The translations under genes and the position numbers were made by a program. A stretch of 64,000 nucleotides of DNA, from NCBI RefSeq assembly GCF_012516435.1, contig NZ_CP051216.1:2188001-2252000 (forward strand). Direction: 5' to 3'. Below are positions 34,136 to 43,597 of this stretch, piece by piece. Within the stretch, counting starts at the first letter, position 1, and each line of letters starts with the position of its first letter. The DNA is from Pseudodesulfovibrio sp. zrk46. GTDB lineage: Bacteria; Desulfobacterota; Desulfovibrionia; Desulfovibrionales; Desulfovibrionaceae. Under the pieces are notes generated by a model. That model was given only the letters and a program-made list of their open reading frames with translations, ran no database searches and was not told where the DNA came from.

Positions 34136-35363
34136 TCTCCTCCCAGCCCTTTTCCAGAGCTTCCAGGTATTCCGCCGGGATCTCCGGCAGAGACTGCTTG
34201 GACAGTTCTTCCGGTGTCAGCGTGGCTGCGCCGAGGTCCATGGCATCGAATTGCTTGCGCTCTTCTTCAGGGAGCATATTGACCACGATGGCCGGGAAGT
34301 CTCCCCAGTTGGAGGGATCAAGCTTGGAGAGCTGGGCTTCGGGAGACATCAGGAAGTTGGCCGCCACCATGGCGCCAGCCTTGTTGGGCGCGTTCGCCGG
34401 GATGGCCGTGAAGTGGAGGTTGAACAGGCTGCCTTCATTCATGATGAAGGTGCGAACCGAGTCGGGATAGGTGCCGTCCAGAATCTTGGATTGGGCGTGC
34501 AGCGGGTGGTAGGACATGTTGATGTCTACCTCGCCGCGGGCGAACAGGGTGTCCAGTTCGGCAGAGCCCTTGGGGTAGGACTTGCCTTCCTGCCACAGGT
34601 ACGGCTTCAGCTCATTCAGGTATGCCCAGAGCTTGGGGGCATTTTCATTGAAGAGGTTTTCATTCCAGCCGTGCATATACTGATCGGGACCGCCAGAAAC
34701 CGCATAGAATGCCTGACGAATGAAGGCGGAGCCGGTGAAATCCGGAGGCTGCGGATAGGTGAACTTGCCGGGGTGGGCTTTGACCCATTCGAGCAGATTC
34801 GTGAAGCTCTCAGGGTGCTCCAGCGTACGAGCTGAATCGAACTCGAAGACATACATGGCGCGGCCATACGGGGTTTCATATCCCTCGACAGGGTAGCCGA
34901 AGTCGAACCCGGCCAGCCCCTTGTCCACATACTTGTTGAAGTTGGGCAGTTTGTCCGCATAGGGACCGAACAGGGTGCCAGCTTCCTTGGTAGCCTTGAA
35001 GTTCTCGCCGTTGATCCAGAGGAGGTCGATGGAGCCAACGGTCTTGCCTGCGCTCTTTTCCGTGATCAGCTTGTTCACGAAAACACCGGCGTCCATTGGG
35101 ACGCGCACCAGCTTGATGTCGTAGCGGTCCTTAAGTTCCTTGGCCACATAGTTGTCGATCCAGTTGTTCACGTGCGCAAAGCCGCCATACATGTAGAACC
35201 GGACCTCGGTGCCGTGGGCCTGCTTTTCAATATCGTTCCATGAAGTGTCCAGCAGTTTGACGTGGGGTTCGGCGTTCTCTTTGTGCGGTGCTTCTCCGCA
35301 ACCGGCCATAAGCAATGCCGCCATGAGCATGACCGCTACGGTGATGTTCATTACAAATCGCAT
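34122..35363 (-). CDS. ABC transporter binding lipoprotein (YnjB-like)
   Basis: Protein of 413 residues. A lipobox (LLMAGC, cysteine 21) marks it as an outer-leaflet lipoprotein. The mature type 2 binding fold has WNDIEKQAHGTEVRFYMYGG, AKELKDRYDIKLVRVPMDAG, LLWINGENFKATKEAGTLFG and VNMLPEEERKQFDAMDLG, which together look like YnjB of E. coli. YnjBCD is usually labelled a putative thiamine importer, without proof of substrate. Its ATG abuts the stop of the ATPase gene. Confidence 0.9.
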   Translation of the reverse strand: MRFVMNITVAVMLMAALLMAGCGEAPHKENAEPHVKLLDTSWNDIEKQAHGTEVRFYMYGGFAHVNNWIDNYVAKELKDRYDIKLVRVPMDAGVFVNKLITEKSAGKTVGSIDLLWINGENFKATKEAGTLFGPYADKLPNFNKYVDKGLAGFDFGYPVEGYETPYGRAMYVFEFDSARTLEHPESFTNLLEWVKAHPGKFTYPQPPDFTGSAFIRQAFYAVSGGPDQYMHGWNENLFNENAPKLWAYLNELKPYLWQEGKSYPKGSAELDTLFARGEVDINMSYHPLHAQSKILDGTYPDSVRTFIMNEGSLFNLHFTAIPANAPNKAGAMVAANFLMSPEAQLSKLDPSNWGDFPAIVVNMLPEEERKQFDAMDLGAATLTPEELSKQSLPEIPAEYLEALEKGWEENVLR

Positions 35364-36311
35364 TTATTCTCCCTCCTCGGTGGTGTTGGCTAAGATGTCC
35401 ACCCTGTCGCCGACGGAAAGGCCGTTGTTGGCTGCATGGGTGGTGATATGGGTGCCGTCGATGTCGACGGTGTACTTCGTGTATTGCCCGGCAAAGGTGA
35501 TATCCGTGAGGACACCCATACCGTCCGGGCGGGCTGTAACGTGCAAATCCTGCGGGCGGGCATATCCCAGATGCGTGTCCAGCCCGATACGTTTGGACAG
35601 GGCGACTGGGAGTTCGTTGACCGGGCCTAGGAAACGGGCCACTTCCAGACTGGCCGGTTGTTCGTATACTTCACGAGCCGGTGCGAACTGTGCCAGTTGA
35701 CCATCCAGCATCACGCCCACGTGATCGGACATGAGGGACGCCTCCTCCTGATCGTGGGTCACGGCAATGGTGGTGACGCCAAACGCCTTTTGCGTGTCGC
35801 GGATGAACTCGGCCGTGGATGTCTTGAGGTTGCGGTCCAGATTGGCAAAGGGTTCGTCCAGCAGCAGAATGGCCGGATTGACTACCATGGCGCGGGCAAT
35901 GGCCACGCGCTGTCGCTGTCCTGCGGATAGCGTGACAGGGTAGTCGTTGCGCTTGTCCGCCAGATTGAAGAAATCCAGCAGCTCCATGACGCGGCGTTCG
36001 GTCTCGGCCTTGGCGATCTTGCGCGCCTTCAGGCCAAAGGCCACGTTGTCGAAAACCGTCAGGTTGGGGAAGAGCAGGTAATCCTGAAACACCAGAATGA
36101 CTGGGTTGTCCTTGTCAGGCGGTGTGCCGAAGATGAGCTTGCCGCTGTCAGCTTCTTCCAGCCCGGCGATGATCTTGAGCAGGGTGGTCTTGCCCACGCC
36201 GGACGGGCCGATGAACGAGGCGATGTCACCCTTGTCCACGGCAAAAGTGACGTCACGCAGAACAGGCTGCCCATCAAAGGATTTGGCTATGCCTTCTGCG
36301 CGAAGAAACAT
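35364..36311 (-). CDS. ABC transporter ATPase (YnjD/PotA-like)
   Basis: Protein of 315 residues. Walker A GPSGVGKTT, Q-loop VFQDYLLFPN, signature [15 protein letters not shown] (Ala in place of the first Gly), Walker B ILLLDEPFANLD and the switch H in AVTHDQEEA. A C-terminal regulatory TOBE-like domain (about 235-315) follows, as in PotA/CysA. The ATG at 36311 lies inside the end of the kinase gene (25-nt overlap) with GGGAG at 10 nt; the open frame extends further upstream without support. Confidence 0.92.
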   Translation of the reverse strand: MFLRAEGIAKSFDGQPVLRDVTFAVDKGDIASFIGPSGVGKTTLLKIIAGLEEADSGKLIFGTPPDKDNPVILVFQDYLLFPNLTVFDNVAFGLKARKIAKAETERRVMELLDFFNLADKRNDYPVTLSAGQRQRVAIARAMVVNPAILLLDEPFANLDRNLKTSTAEFIRDTQKAFGVTTIAVTHDQEEASLMSDHVGVMLDGQLAQFAPAREVYEQPASLEVARFLGPVNELPVALSKRIGLDTHLGYARPQDLHVTARPDGMGVLTDITFAGQYTKYTVDIDGTHITTHAANNGLSVGDRVDILANTTEEGE

Positions 36312-37300
36312 TCCATGTCTCCCAGATATTGCTCGATGCGGGCAAAGGTGTCCGCATTCTTCAGGGCGCGGTCGTCGCGCGTGTATTCGTAGTAGGCCAT
36401 GAAGCACCATGACATGGCGCGCAGCAGGATGGTTCGCTCCATGAGATCGGTCAGGCGCAGGGCCGTGTCCAAATCCATGTCCAGCCCGGCCTCGTCAAGG
36501 TAGGCAGCCACAAAATTTTTCTTGCCCTCATCGGTGAAGCGGAAGTCCGTCTTCCACAGCGTCGTGGTGGGCACGAGGAAATGTCCGATGTCCTGAAAAC
36601 GACTGGTGACGACTGCTTTTTCCCAGTCAACCAGCCAGCCGCGCCCGGTCTCGTCATCGATGATGAAGTTGTGCGAGTTGACCTCGGTGTTGGCGATGAC
36701 CAGCGGATCGCCGCGGAAGTCCTCGGCTGCTTCTTCGGCCAGCCGGGTGATCTCGGCGTGGTAGTCGAGGAGAAGCTGCTTCTGTTTGGTCATCGGATGA
36801 TCGGGATAGCGATGAATGAGTCCTTCGCTCTCCCTGGCGATGTCCAGAATGGGATTGGCCTGCACGATGAGGCTGTGGTCCACGGGTTGTGAATGCACTT
36901 TGGCAAAGATGCGGGCGGCCTCGCGCCAGTCGTTTTCGTATTGCAGCGGGCGACCCGGCAGGTACTCCATGAGCAGCACACCCTTGCCGAGCCCGTCCAG
37001 CTTGGGGTCGGGCTCGCAGTAGAAGGGCCGCGGCGTCACGCCGGAGCGCACCAGCGCGCGGAGCACCGCGAACTCGTACTCGATCTGGTCCTCAAGCCCC
37101 AGTTGGCTGTCGTGATTGATGCGAAAGACGTGGGATGCGTCGCCGTATATCTCGTTGACCGTGATGCGGTAATTCTCATTGTATTCGCCCGCAGCGAGGA
37201 AGGATATATGCTCCTCGGGGTCGTCCAAGACCACCCATTTGCGGGTCTCTAGAAATGTAGTGATAGCCTCTATGGTGTCCATAAATTCGATTGATAGCAA
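36287..37300 (-). CDS. Phosphotransferase, APH/choline kinase fold (TTG start)
   Basis: Protein of 337 residues and first gene of the ABC operon. The ATP-binding start region includes YNENYRITV and VFRINHDSQLGLEDQIEYE, and VLLMEYLPGRPL marks the hinge. The catalytic loop reads NTEVNSHN (E206 to N211) where H-G-D-x-x-x-x-N is normal, so the base aspartate is a glutamate; the metal D225-W-E is kept. GGAGGG lies 6 nt before a TTG at 37300, whereas the ATG at 37282 has no ribosome site, so I chose TTG. Family members phosphorylate thiamine, choline or aminoglycosides; with this importer a thiamine- or choline-like substrate is likely. Confidence 0.82.
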   Translation of the reverse strand: MLSIEFMDTIEAITTFLETRKWVVLDDPEEHISFLAAGEYNENYRITVNEIYGDASHVFRINHDSQLGLEDQIEYEFAVLRALVRSGVTPRPFYCEPDPKLDGLGKGVLLMEYLPGRPLQYENDWREAARIFAKVHSQPVDHSLIVQANPILDIARESEGLIHRYPDHPMTKQKQLLLDYHAEITRLAEEAAEDFRGDPLVIANTEVNSHNFIIDDETGRGWLVDWEKAVVTSRFQDIGHFLVPTTTLWKTDFRFTDEGKKNFVAAYLDEAGLDMDLDTALRLTDLMERTILLRAMSWCFMAYYEYTRDDRALKNADTFARIEQYLGDMECFFAQKA

Positions 37301-37546
37301 ACTATACCCTCCATATGCAACGCAAGAGGCAAATATTGTTCGTCAAATTGTCTGATGGCTGTCAGATGGGCCACACTACGAAACGGGCATAAACGAAATT
37401 GTATATATTCTGGTAACTATATAAATATTAAGAAGATAAATTTTCTGTCGCTCGTAAGGTGGGTTATTTGTTGACGCTTCAAGTGGTTATGATACAAATG
37501 TCAGGCTAAGAATTCTCTTCGGTTTCGGCTTGTTCTTCGGGGGAAG

Positions 37547-38662
37547 ATGACGATTTGGCGGTTGTTATGTGCAGGCGGTATGATTGAGATTATTCGACGA
37601 TTTGTCGTGTTGGCGTTGATACTTGTCGGAGGGGCCTTGTTTCTGTGGCCCGGAGACAAGGTCATGGTTGTGAAGCTGGCTGATTTTGAGCGGGGCTACA
37701 CTCAGTATAAACAATGGAAGGAAGAGCATGAGATTCTTCCTTTTGAAGAATACAAATTCCATGCGACCAAGGACCGTCGTCAGGCGGTGAGCGGTGACGC
37801 ATGGACTTCCTTGTTCTCGCGGATGGGGCAACCCGAAGGCGATACGGAGATGATGTCCCGTCGCTTTGGTTACTTCAAAAACGAGTTCGCCTTTTTTGCC
37901 GATGAAGCCCCCTTTGATTCCCTGAAAACAATGCCTCAGGGATATGTGCTCATCGACGGCACAAAGTGGCTATCCTTCCGTTACGATTACCCACAGGAAT
38001 TTCAGGACCTCCCTTATCCATATTGGCGTCCCTTAAAGTGGCAGGGCGTAGCGTTGGTCGTGTTGGGCCTGTGCTTGTACGCCTTTTTACCACGCAGGAA
38101 GTGGGGGGCTGATGCCATTCGCCACTCCAACGGCAGCGCCGTGGTGTCTGCCGACCTGTTGGGACTCATGCTTGCAGCGGGCTTTGGCCTGCTGCCGTGC
38201 CTGATCATCTGGGATAATGTTCCCGGTGCTTCCATTCTGTCCATGGACGGAGGATGGGGCTGGCTCACCATTGCCATGTGGCTGATGGCGTTGTGTGGCT
38301 TGGCGCTGTTGCTGGTAGGTCTGCATTATAGCCGTCTGGCGTACTTCGTGAGTGACGACGGTCTGCGCATTGTCAAGGGCGGACGGGAGTCCGTAGTTGC
38401 GTGGGACGGTATCGAATATTTCCAATCATATGAATCCAAAACTTCGTCCCGGTTGGGGCGGATACTCATCCTGTTTGGCGGCTCGTTGCATGCTGCGGGG
38501 TTGGGTATTGCCATGCAGCACAACAACGAAGTTGGCATTCGGGTCCATGCTGCGGACGGCAGGATTTTCAAGATCATGGCCAACGGATTGAGTCGGTTTG
38601 ATGAGATCGAAGCTGCACTCAAGTCACACGGCGTGAAGAGAAAACGTAAAGGTTCCAAATAG
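37547..38662 (+). CDS. Membrane protein of unknown function with PH-like C-terminus
   Basis: Protein of 371 residues. TM segments lie at about 16-34, 165-183, 200-222 and 238-262. Between the first two is a soluble domain of about 120 residues with FERGYTQYKQWKEEHEILPFEEYK. The C-terminal 95 residues (YFVSDDGLRIVKGGRESVVAWDGIEYFQSYES onward) look like a bacterial PH-like domain. GGGGGAAG precedes the ATG. It lies 22 nt before the giant exported protein gene, same strand, and opens the unknown five-gene cluster. I do not recognise a named family. Confidence 0.7.
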   Translation: MTIWRLLCAGGMIEIIRRFVVLALILVGGALFLWPGDKVMVVKLADFERGYTQYKQWKEEHEILPFEEYKFHATKDRRQAVSGDAWTSLFSRMGQPEGDTEMMSRRFGYFKNEFAFFADEAPFDSLKTMPQGYVLIDGTKWLSFRYDYPQEFQDLPYPYWRPLKWQGVALVVLGLCLYAFLPRRKWGADAIRHSNGSAVVSADLLGLMLAAGFGLLPCLIIWDNVPGASILSMDGGWGWLTIAMWLMALCGLALLLVGLHYSRLAYFVSDDGLRIVKGGRESVVAWDGIEYFQSYESKTSSRLGRILILFGGSLHAAGLGIAMQHNNEVGIRVHAADGRIFKIMANGLSRFDEIEAALKSHGVKRKRKGSK

Positions 38663-38684
38663 AGAAGAGATGACGGAGAGAGAG

Positions 38685-41600
38685 ATGCGTGTATGGGTCA
38701 AAATTTGTGCTGTAACCTTACTGGTTGCGCTGACGACTGTCGTTATGGGCAGCGTCGCCTTGGCAGGTGAATCATCCATTGTCGGAGAATGGAAACGGGC
38801 GGATGGCCACGCTGTGAAATTTTCTCAGGATGGCGACCAGATCGTGGGCGTCATCACCGAGTTGGGGCCGGTTGGCGCTTATGGTTTCACCGAAGGGGAG
38901 ACAACGTTCAGGCTCAAGCCCACGGATGATCCCAACGTCTTTTCCGGCGAGATCAAATGGCGCTGGCAGGGTAGTGACAAGCAGGAGTGGAAGCCCCAGA
39001 CCATGACGGTCTCGGGTGACAGTCTTTCCGGTGCCGGAACATGGGAGCGGCTGTCCGTTGCGGATTCCCTGCTGTCGTCTGCTTCCAGCCTGTGGGGCGA
39101 GGCAAAGGCCAAGACCGAAGAGGTCATGGCTTCCGAAGAGATGCAGGCTGCCAAGCAGAGCGCTGGCGAGCTGTGGGACAAGACCAAGGAGAAATCTTCC
39201 GAGGTGATGCAGTCTGAAGAGATGCAGGCTGTCAAGGAACAGGCCGGGGAAGCCTGGGATGCGACCAAGGAAACGACTTCCGAGGTCATGGCTTCGGATG
39301 AAGTGCAGGCGGCAAAACAGGTGGTCATGAGTTGGTACGACAAGCTCATGGCGTCGCTGTTCGGTGTGGATTCCATCAAGTCGCCGAGTCCTGCAGACGG
39401 TATCCCCATCCCGCAAATCGAGTGTGCATTCATCAATGAACACAGCGACGAGGGATACGGTTTCACCAATGTGAAGGAACAGTATTTTGTGGGTGAGACC
39501 CTGCTGGTTGGATACGTCGGTCCTGAAAGCAGCCCTGCATGGTATGGACTGTTCGCCCCCGGCAAAGCGGTAAAGGATCAAAGTGTCCAGTTTGGCACTG
39601 AGATAGATGGCCGCCGACTGGGTGGTGCCAAGTATGGCGTGGTGCCGGTAAATGTGCCGCCCAAACCCGGTTGCTATGAATTGATCATGACCAACGATAC
39701 GTCCAAGGAGGCGGTGGTCATGGCGCGCACTACTATCAAGGTGGTGCCGGATGAGGACTCTCCTGTTCCTGCCGTATTCATTCCCAGAACAGTCTTTGCT
39801 CCCGGCGAGATGATTGCCGTGGAAGCCCCTGCCAATGATTTATGGCCGAAAGCCTTCGTTATGATGGTTCCGGCTGAGGTGCCGCACGGAGATTATATCG
39901 TGGCATCAAGCAAGCGTAAGGGATCAAAGGGGCTTGGTGATGTGCGCGACGGCGTCATCAGTATGGCTGCCCCCCGCGAAAAGGGATTGTATTCTCTTCG
40001 TGTTTTCACGGAAGGAAGCAGACGGGGGCAGGAGCTGGCCCATGTTGATTTTGAAGTAAGGGATATTCAGTGGAGCGGTGAACCCAAGATCGCGCTGGAT
40101 TCGGAATCCTATGAAGCCGGGAAGGGCTTCTCGCTGGTGTTCAACGCCATGCCGGACTGGCACCCCAAGGCGTGGATCGCTTTGGTGCCGGCCGATGCGC
40201 CTGATGCCAATGGTGGAGAAGCGGACAAGGTGGACGTCGCCTATCTCAATCTCCAGCAGAAGAAGACCGGGGCCTGGTATGTCGTGGCACCCAAGCAGCC
40301 CGGGAAATACGAGTTTCGTATGTTCCCTTCTCGCAACGCTGACAAGGCAGTCTTGAAAGCTGGCTTTGAAGTGGCGCTTCCCGAGGGGTACGCTGACAGG
40401 AAACCGTCAATGACGATCGTTTCTCCCACCACGTACACCTTTGATCCGCTGGTCGTGGATTATGTCGCGCGAAAGGACTGGTCGTCCGATTCCTGGTTCG
40501 GGCTGATGCGACCAGACGCTCCGAGAAATACGCATGAAGCATACAAAGTTGCGCTGGGAAAAAAGCAACTCAAGTTCGCGGATGAAGGGACGCAGACCTT
40601 TTCTCTCCCGGCCGAGCCGGGGTCGCTTGAATTGCGCATGTACGGCGGCCCGGACGCCAATGATCTGATCCTGACCGTGCCTGTCGAGGTGGTCGCGCAG
40701 CCGGATGTCGCTGCAGCCGAGGCCACGGCAGATGCTGAGGCTCAGGAGTTCCTCGACTCACTGCCTGATTACGAGGAGTTCGATATCTCCGACGAGCAGT
40801 TCGAGCAGTTCATAACCGTGCCTGAGATGCCGGATATCCCGCTCACCTCCAGTGCGGGCGAGGGCGCTCTCAAGATGTGTAATTCCGGTGTTCAGGTGGC
40901 TGAACTCAGGAAGCAACTCATCCAACTGGCTAACTACTATTATCCTGACCAGCCCATCTACACCTACGCGGATGTGACGGAGATGACTCCGCCCATGCTG
41001 GTGCAGCCCGTGGCGAATAGAGAATTGGACGCCGATTGCATCGACCGTGAAATCGACACCATGACCAAGCTGGATCTGACCCTTGGGCGTGACAACAAGT
41101 TCGCAGAGTCGCTTCAGAATCTGGGGCTGACCCTTATTACCAAGTGGAATCTTCCCACGAAGACGGGTGAGAAACTGACCAAGGCCATCAATGTCGCCGT
41201 GGACACCTACAACCATGGTGGTGCTTCCATCGCGGCAATCAAGAAGGGTAATTATTCGGATGCCGTTTTTCAGGCCGTGACCGTTGTGGTCAAGAATATG
41301 GTCACGGCATGCGGCAGTCCTGATTGCATGAGTTCCGTTCGTAATTCGGCTGACCAGTTACTCACCAAGTACGTGGCCAAATTGCCCGCCGGAAAGAAAG
41401 CAGCGTTTCTGAACAAGATGCGTTCGGCGCTCGGGAGTGACCCCTTCATCAAGCGTCTGGACGAAATGGAAGACGCCATGAACGTGGGGCTGAACGTGGA
41501 TACCGGCACCGGAGTGGTTGAGGCCAACAGTGGCGACTATCGCCGTGCCATCTGGACATTCACTTCCTCCGCCGCCCAGATTCATCCCGCTACGGCAACG

Positions 41601-42647
41601 GCCGTGGCCGTGGGAACTGCTGGGTACGAGGGCATGGTTGCCGTGCGCGACATGCTTGTCGATGAGACCACGCAGAATCTCTACAAGGGGTACAAGTTCG
41701 CCTTTGACGGCGGCAAGGAGGGCGATGCTGTCTGGGCTGGTCTCAGTCAGGGCTATGCCTATCCGTACGCCAAGGTGCGGGAAATGATGATCAAGAACCC
41801 CACCAACCCCATGGTGCGCAAAGCCCTGACCGAAGGGCACCGAATCCGCAATCTGGCGGGTGGTGCTGCCAAGCTCAAGGCAGATCAGATCAGCGAAGCC
41901 GAAGTGGAGGCATACCTCAAGGATCAGTTTGAGGCATGGCGCACCGCAGAGAAGAAGAACACCAAGTTCAGCCGTCAGTTGCAGGAGTACAAGCGCGACT
42001 TCGATAATCTGGAATGCCTTTCCGCCATGTCGAACACCATGAAGAAGGCTCGCGACGAGAAGGGCTTCTTCGGGCGAACCAAGGACAGCTGGAACAACTA
42101 TTGGGCTGGCTCCTGTGATGATGCCAAGACCTTTGCTGCCTACGCCAAGATTCGCAACGACATCGATGCCGAGTTGAAAAAGTGGAGCGAAGGCAAGGGC
42201 TGTCAGAAGATGTCCCAGAACTATCAGTCCAAGAAGCTCGCCTGTACGTTGATGGATGGTGGCGCCGGGGCCTACCGCGTGAGAATGGCCAAGATGGCCA
42301 AGGACTGCGGTTGGAAGCCTTCCGTGCAGCATTACGCCCAGATGAACTACGCCAACAAGCTGGTCAAATTGAATAAATATGAAAAAGTGGCCATCAAAGT
42401 GCTGACCAAGATAGGTCGGACGGACCTTCTGCACTGTATGTGCCGCCATAACAGCCCGTTCCATTCGAACGGATATCATCCTCAAAAGACCAAGGGACGC
42501 AGTCCCTCATGTGATAATGGCAGCGGTCCATGCATCGGCGGTGAATGGGGCTGTGGACGATACAGCTTCAGGCCCGGTGCAGCCAAGGCATGCAACGTGG
42601 CCGGAGCCATTGCCGACTACAAGAAGAACCTGAAGAACAAGAAGTAA
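38685..42647 (+). CDS. Giant exported protein with repeats, Ig-like modules and Cys-rich end
   Basis: Protein of 1320 residues with a signal peptide (cleavage near VALAG, residue 28). Residues 30-125 resemble a small beta-barrel (GEWKRADGHAVKFSQDGDQI). Three tandem 27-residue helical repeats follow (136-216). Then come about four beta-sandwich modules (about 250-680) sharing a W-x-P-K-A-W-I-A-L-V-P-A-D-like core. An acidic linker (DYEEFDISDEQFEQF) leads into a large helical region and a Cys-rich C-terminus (HCMCRHN, PSCDNGSGPC, GEWGCG). About 17 cysteines remain after the signal, suggesting disulfides or metal. The ATG at 38685 has GGAG at 6-7 nt and starts the signal peptide. Probably surface or periplasmic; function unknown. 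Confidence 0.8.
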   Translation: MRVWVKICAVTLLVALTTVVMGSVALAGESSIVGEWKRADGHAVKFSQDGDQIVGVITELGPVGAYGFTEGETTFRLKPTDDPNVFSGEIKWRWQGSDKQEWKPQTMTVSGDSLSGAGTWERLSVADSLLSSASSLWGEAKAKTEEVMASEEMQAAKQSAGELWDKTKEKSSEVMQSEEMQAVKEQAGEAWDATKETTSEVMASDEVQAAKQVVMSWYDKLMASLFGVDSIKSPSPADGIPIPQIECAFINEHSDEGYGFTNVKEQYFVGETLLVGYVGPESSPAWYGLFAPGKAVKDQSVQFGTEIDGRRLGGAKYGVVPVNVPPKPGCYELIMTNDTSKEAVVMARTTIKVVPDEDSPVPAVFIPRTVFAPGEMIAVEAPANDLWPKAFVMMVPAEVPHGDYIVASSKRKGSKGLGDVRDGVISMAAPREKGLYSLRVFTEGSRRGQELAHVDFEVRDIQWSGEPKIALDSESYEAGKGFSLVFNAMPDWHPKAWIALVPADAPDANGGEADKVDVAYLNLQQKKTGAWYVVAPKQPGKYEFRMFPSRNADKAVLKAGFEVALPEGYADRKPSMTIVSPTTYTFDPLVVDYVARKDWSSDSWFGLMRPDAPRNTHEAYKVALGKKQLKFADEGTQTFSLPAEPGSLELRMYGGPDANDLILTVPVEVVAQPDVAAAEATADAEAQEFLDSLPDYEEFDISDEQFEQFITVPEMPDIPLTSSAGEGALKMCNSGVQVAELRKQLIQLANYYYPDQPIYTYADVTEMTPPMLVQPVANRELDADCIDREIDTMTKLDLTLGRDNKFAESLQNLGLTLITKWNLPTKTGEKLTKAINVAVDTYNHGGASIAAIKKGNYSDAVFQAVTVVVKNMVTACGSPDCMSSVRNSADQLLTKYVAKLPAGKKAAFLNKMRSALGSDPFIKRLDEMEDAMNVGLNVDTGTGVVEANSGDYRRAIWTFTSSAAQIHPATATAVAVGTAGYEGMVAVRDMLVDETTQNLYKGYKFAFDGGKEGDAVWAGLSQGYAYPYAKVREMMIKNPTNPMVRKALTEGHRIRNLAGGAAKLKADQISEAEVEAYLKDQFEAWRTAEKKNTKFSRQLQEYKRDFDNLECLSAMSNTMKKARDEKGFFGRTKDSWNNYWAGSCDDAKTFAAYAKIRNDIDAELKKWSEGKGCQKMSQNYQSKKLACTLMDGGAGAYRVRMAKMAKDCGWKPSVQHYAQMNYANKLVKLNKYEKVAIKVLTKIGRTDLLHCMCRHNSPFHSNGYHPQKTKGRSPSCDNGSGPCIGGEWGCGRYSFRPGAAKACNVAGAIADYKKNLKNKK
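39090..39332 (+). repeat. Three tandem 81-bp coding repeats
   Basis: Three exact-length units of 27 codons encode residues 136-162, 163-189 and 190-216 of the giant protein. The shared pattern is L/A-W-x-x-x-K-x-K-x-x-E-V-M-x-S-E-E-M-Q-A. Trp at 137, 164 and 191 repeats at the same register. They should form a long amphipathic helix. Confidence 0.85.
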
Positions 42648-42670
42648 CCAAACAATACCGGAGGATTGAT

Positions 42671-43534
42671 ATGTCTCTCAAAGGCAAGTTCGACATCACG
42701 GCATCGAAGACGGCTCCTGACGGGACCGTGTTCGAGATTCTGGAATTGCAGGAACTCAAGGGCTACTGGAACACCTTTGCGGCGGAACGTCTGTATTACG
42801 CCAACAAGGCGGGTATGAAGGCCAAGGTGGTCCGCATCCGTCTGGATAATTCTTCCATTCGCCTGGAGCCGGGTGCGCTCTATTTCATGCAGGGCAATCT
42901 GGAGATGAAGACCAGCAGCGGCGGCGGCATGATGAAGGGCCTCCTGCGCAAGACCCTGACGGGCGAGACCTTCTTCGTCAATGAGATCTGCGGTACCGGT
43001 GATGTCTATCTCGAGCCGACCTTCGGGCACTACTTCCTGCACGACATCGGCGGTCTCGAAGGCGGCGTGGTCGTGGACAAGGGGTACTTCTTCGCAGGCA
43101 GCGGCGAGCTCGACATTGCCATCAACAAGGAAAAGAAGATGTCCGCCGGTTTCTTTGGTGGCAAGGGGTTCTTCTCCACCAAGATCTCCGGCATCGGCGT
43201 GGCTGTGGTGCTTTCGCCCGTCCCGCTCGACGAAGTGGAGATCATGGATCTCAGCGGCGGCAAGCTTTCCGTGGACGGCAGCTTTGCCTTCATGCGCTCG
43301 GAAAGCGTTCAGTACACCGTGGAAAAATCCAGCAAGTCCTGGCTGGCTACCTCGGTCTCCGGTGAAGGGTTGCTCCAGACCTATTCCGGCGCGGGCAAGG
43401 TGTGGATGGCTCCCACCCAGTCCATCTACGAGCAGTTGACGGCAGTGCCCGGAGGCATGGCCTCAGCAATGCGTGGCGGCGGAGGCGGCGGTGGTGACGA
43501 TGACGATGATTACGATGACGGCGATGACGATTAG
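42671..43534 (+). CDS. AIM24/TIGR00266-type beta-helix protein with acidic tail
   Basis: Protein of 287 residues with no signal peptide. The beta-rich repeat fold of the AIM24 family is suggested by IRLEPGALYFMQGNLEMKTS, GETFFVNEICGTGDVYLEP, GGLEGGVVVDKGYFFAGSGELD, KGFFSTKISGIGVAVV and GEGLLQTYSGAGKVWMAPTQSIYEQ. A tail of seven Gly followed by an Asp-rich run (DDDDDYDDGDDD) is added. GGAGG lies 6-7 nt before the ATG. Bacterial AIM24 proteins have no settled function; the yeast protein shapes the inner mitochondrial membrane. A role in envelope organisation is inference. Confidence 0.85.
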   Translation: MSLKGKFDITASKTAPDGTVFEILELQELKGYWNTFAAERLYYANKAGMKAKVVRIRLDNSSIRLEPGALYFMQGNLEMKTSSGGGMMKGLLRKTLTGETFFVNEICGTGDVYLEPTFGHYFLHDIGGLEGGVVVDKGYFFAGSGELDIAINKEKKMSAGFFGGKGFFSTKISGIGVAVVLSPVPLDEVEIMDLSGGKLSVDGSFAFMRSESVQYTVEKSSKSWLATSVSGEGLLQTYSGAGKVWMAPTQSIYEQLTAVPGGMASAMRGGGGGGGDDDDDYDDGDDD

Positions 43535-43597
43535 ATCGCTTGACCCGTAAGGGGAGAGTAAGGGTATCAACATCAAAAGTATGGGAGAGAGAAGAGA

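Noticed and set aside
37301-37546. TPP riboswitch before the kinase/importer operon
   Set aside because: I searched by eye for the conserved CTGAGA and ACCTGATCTGG parts and saw neither. The region is AT-rich without the expected fold.
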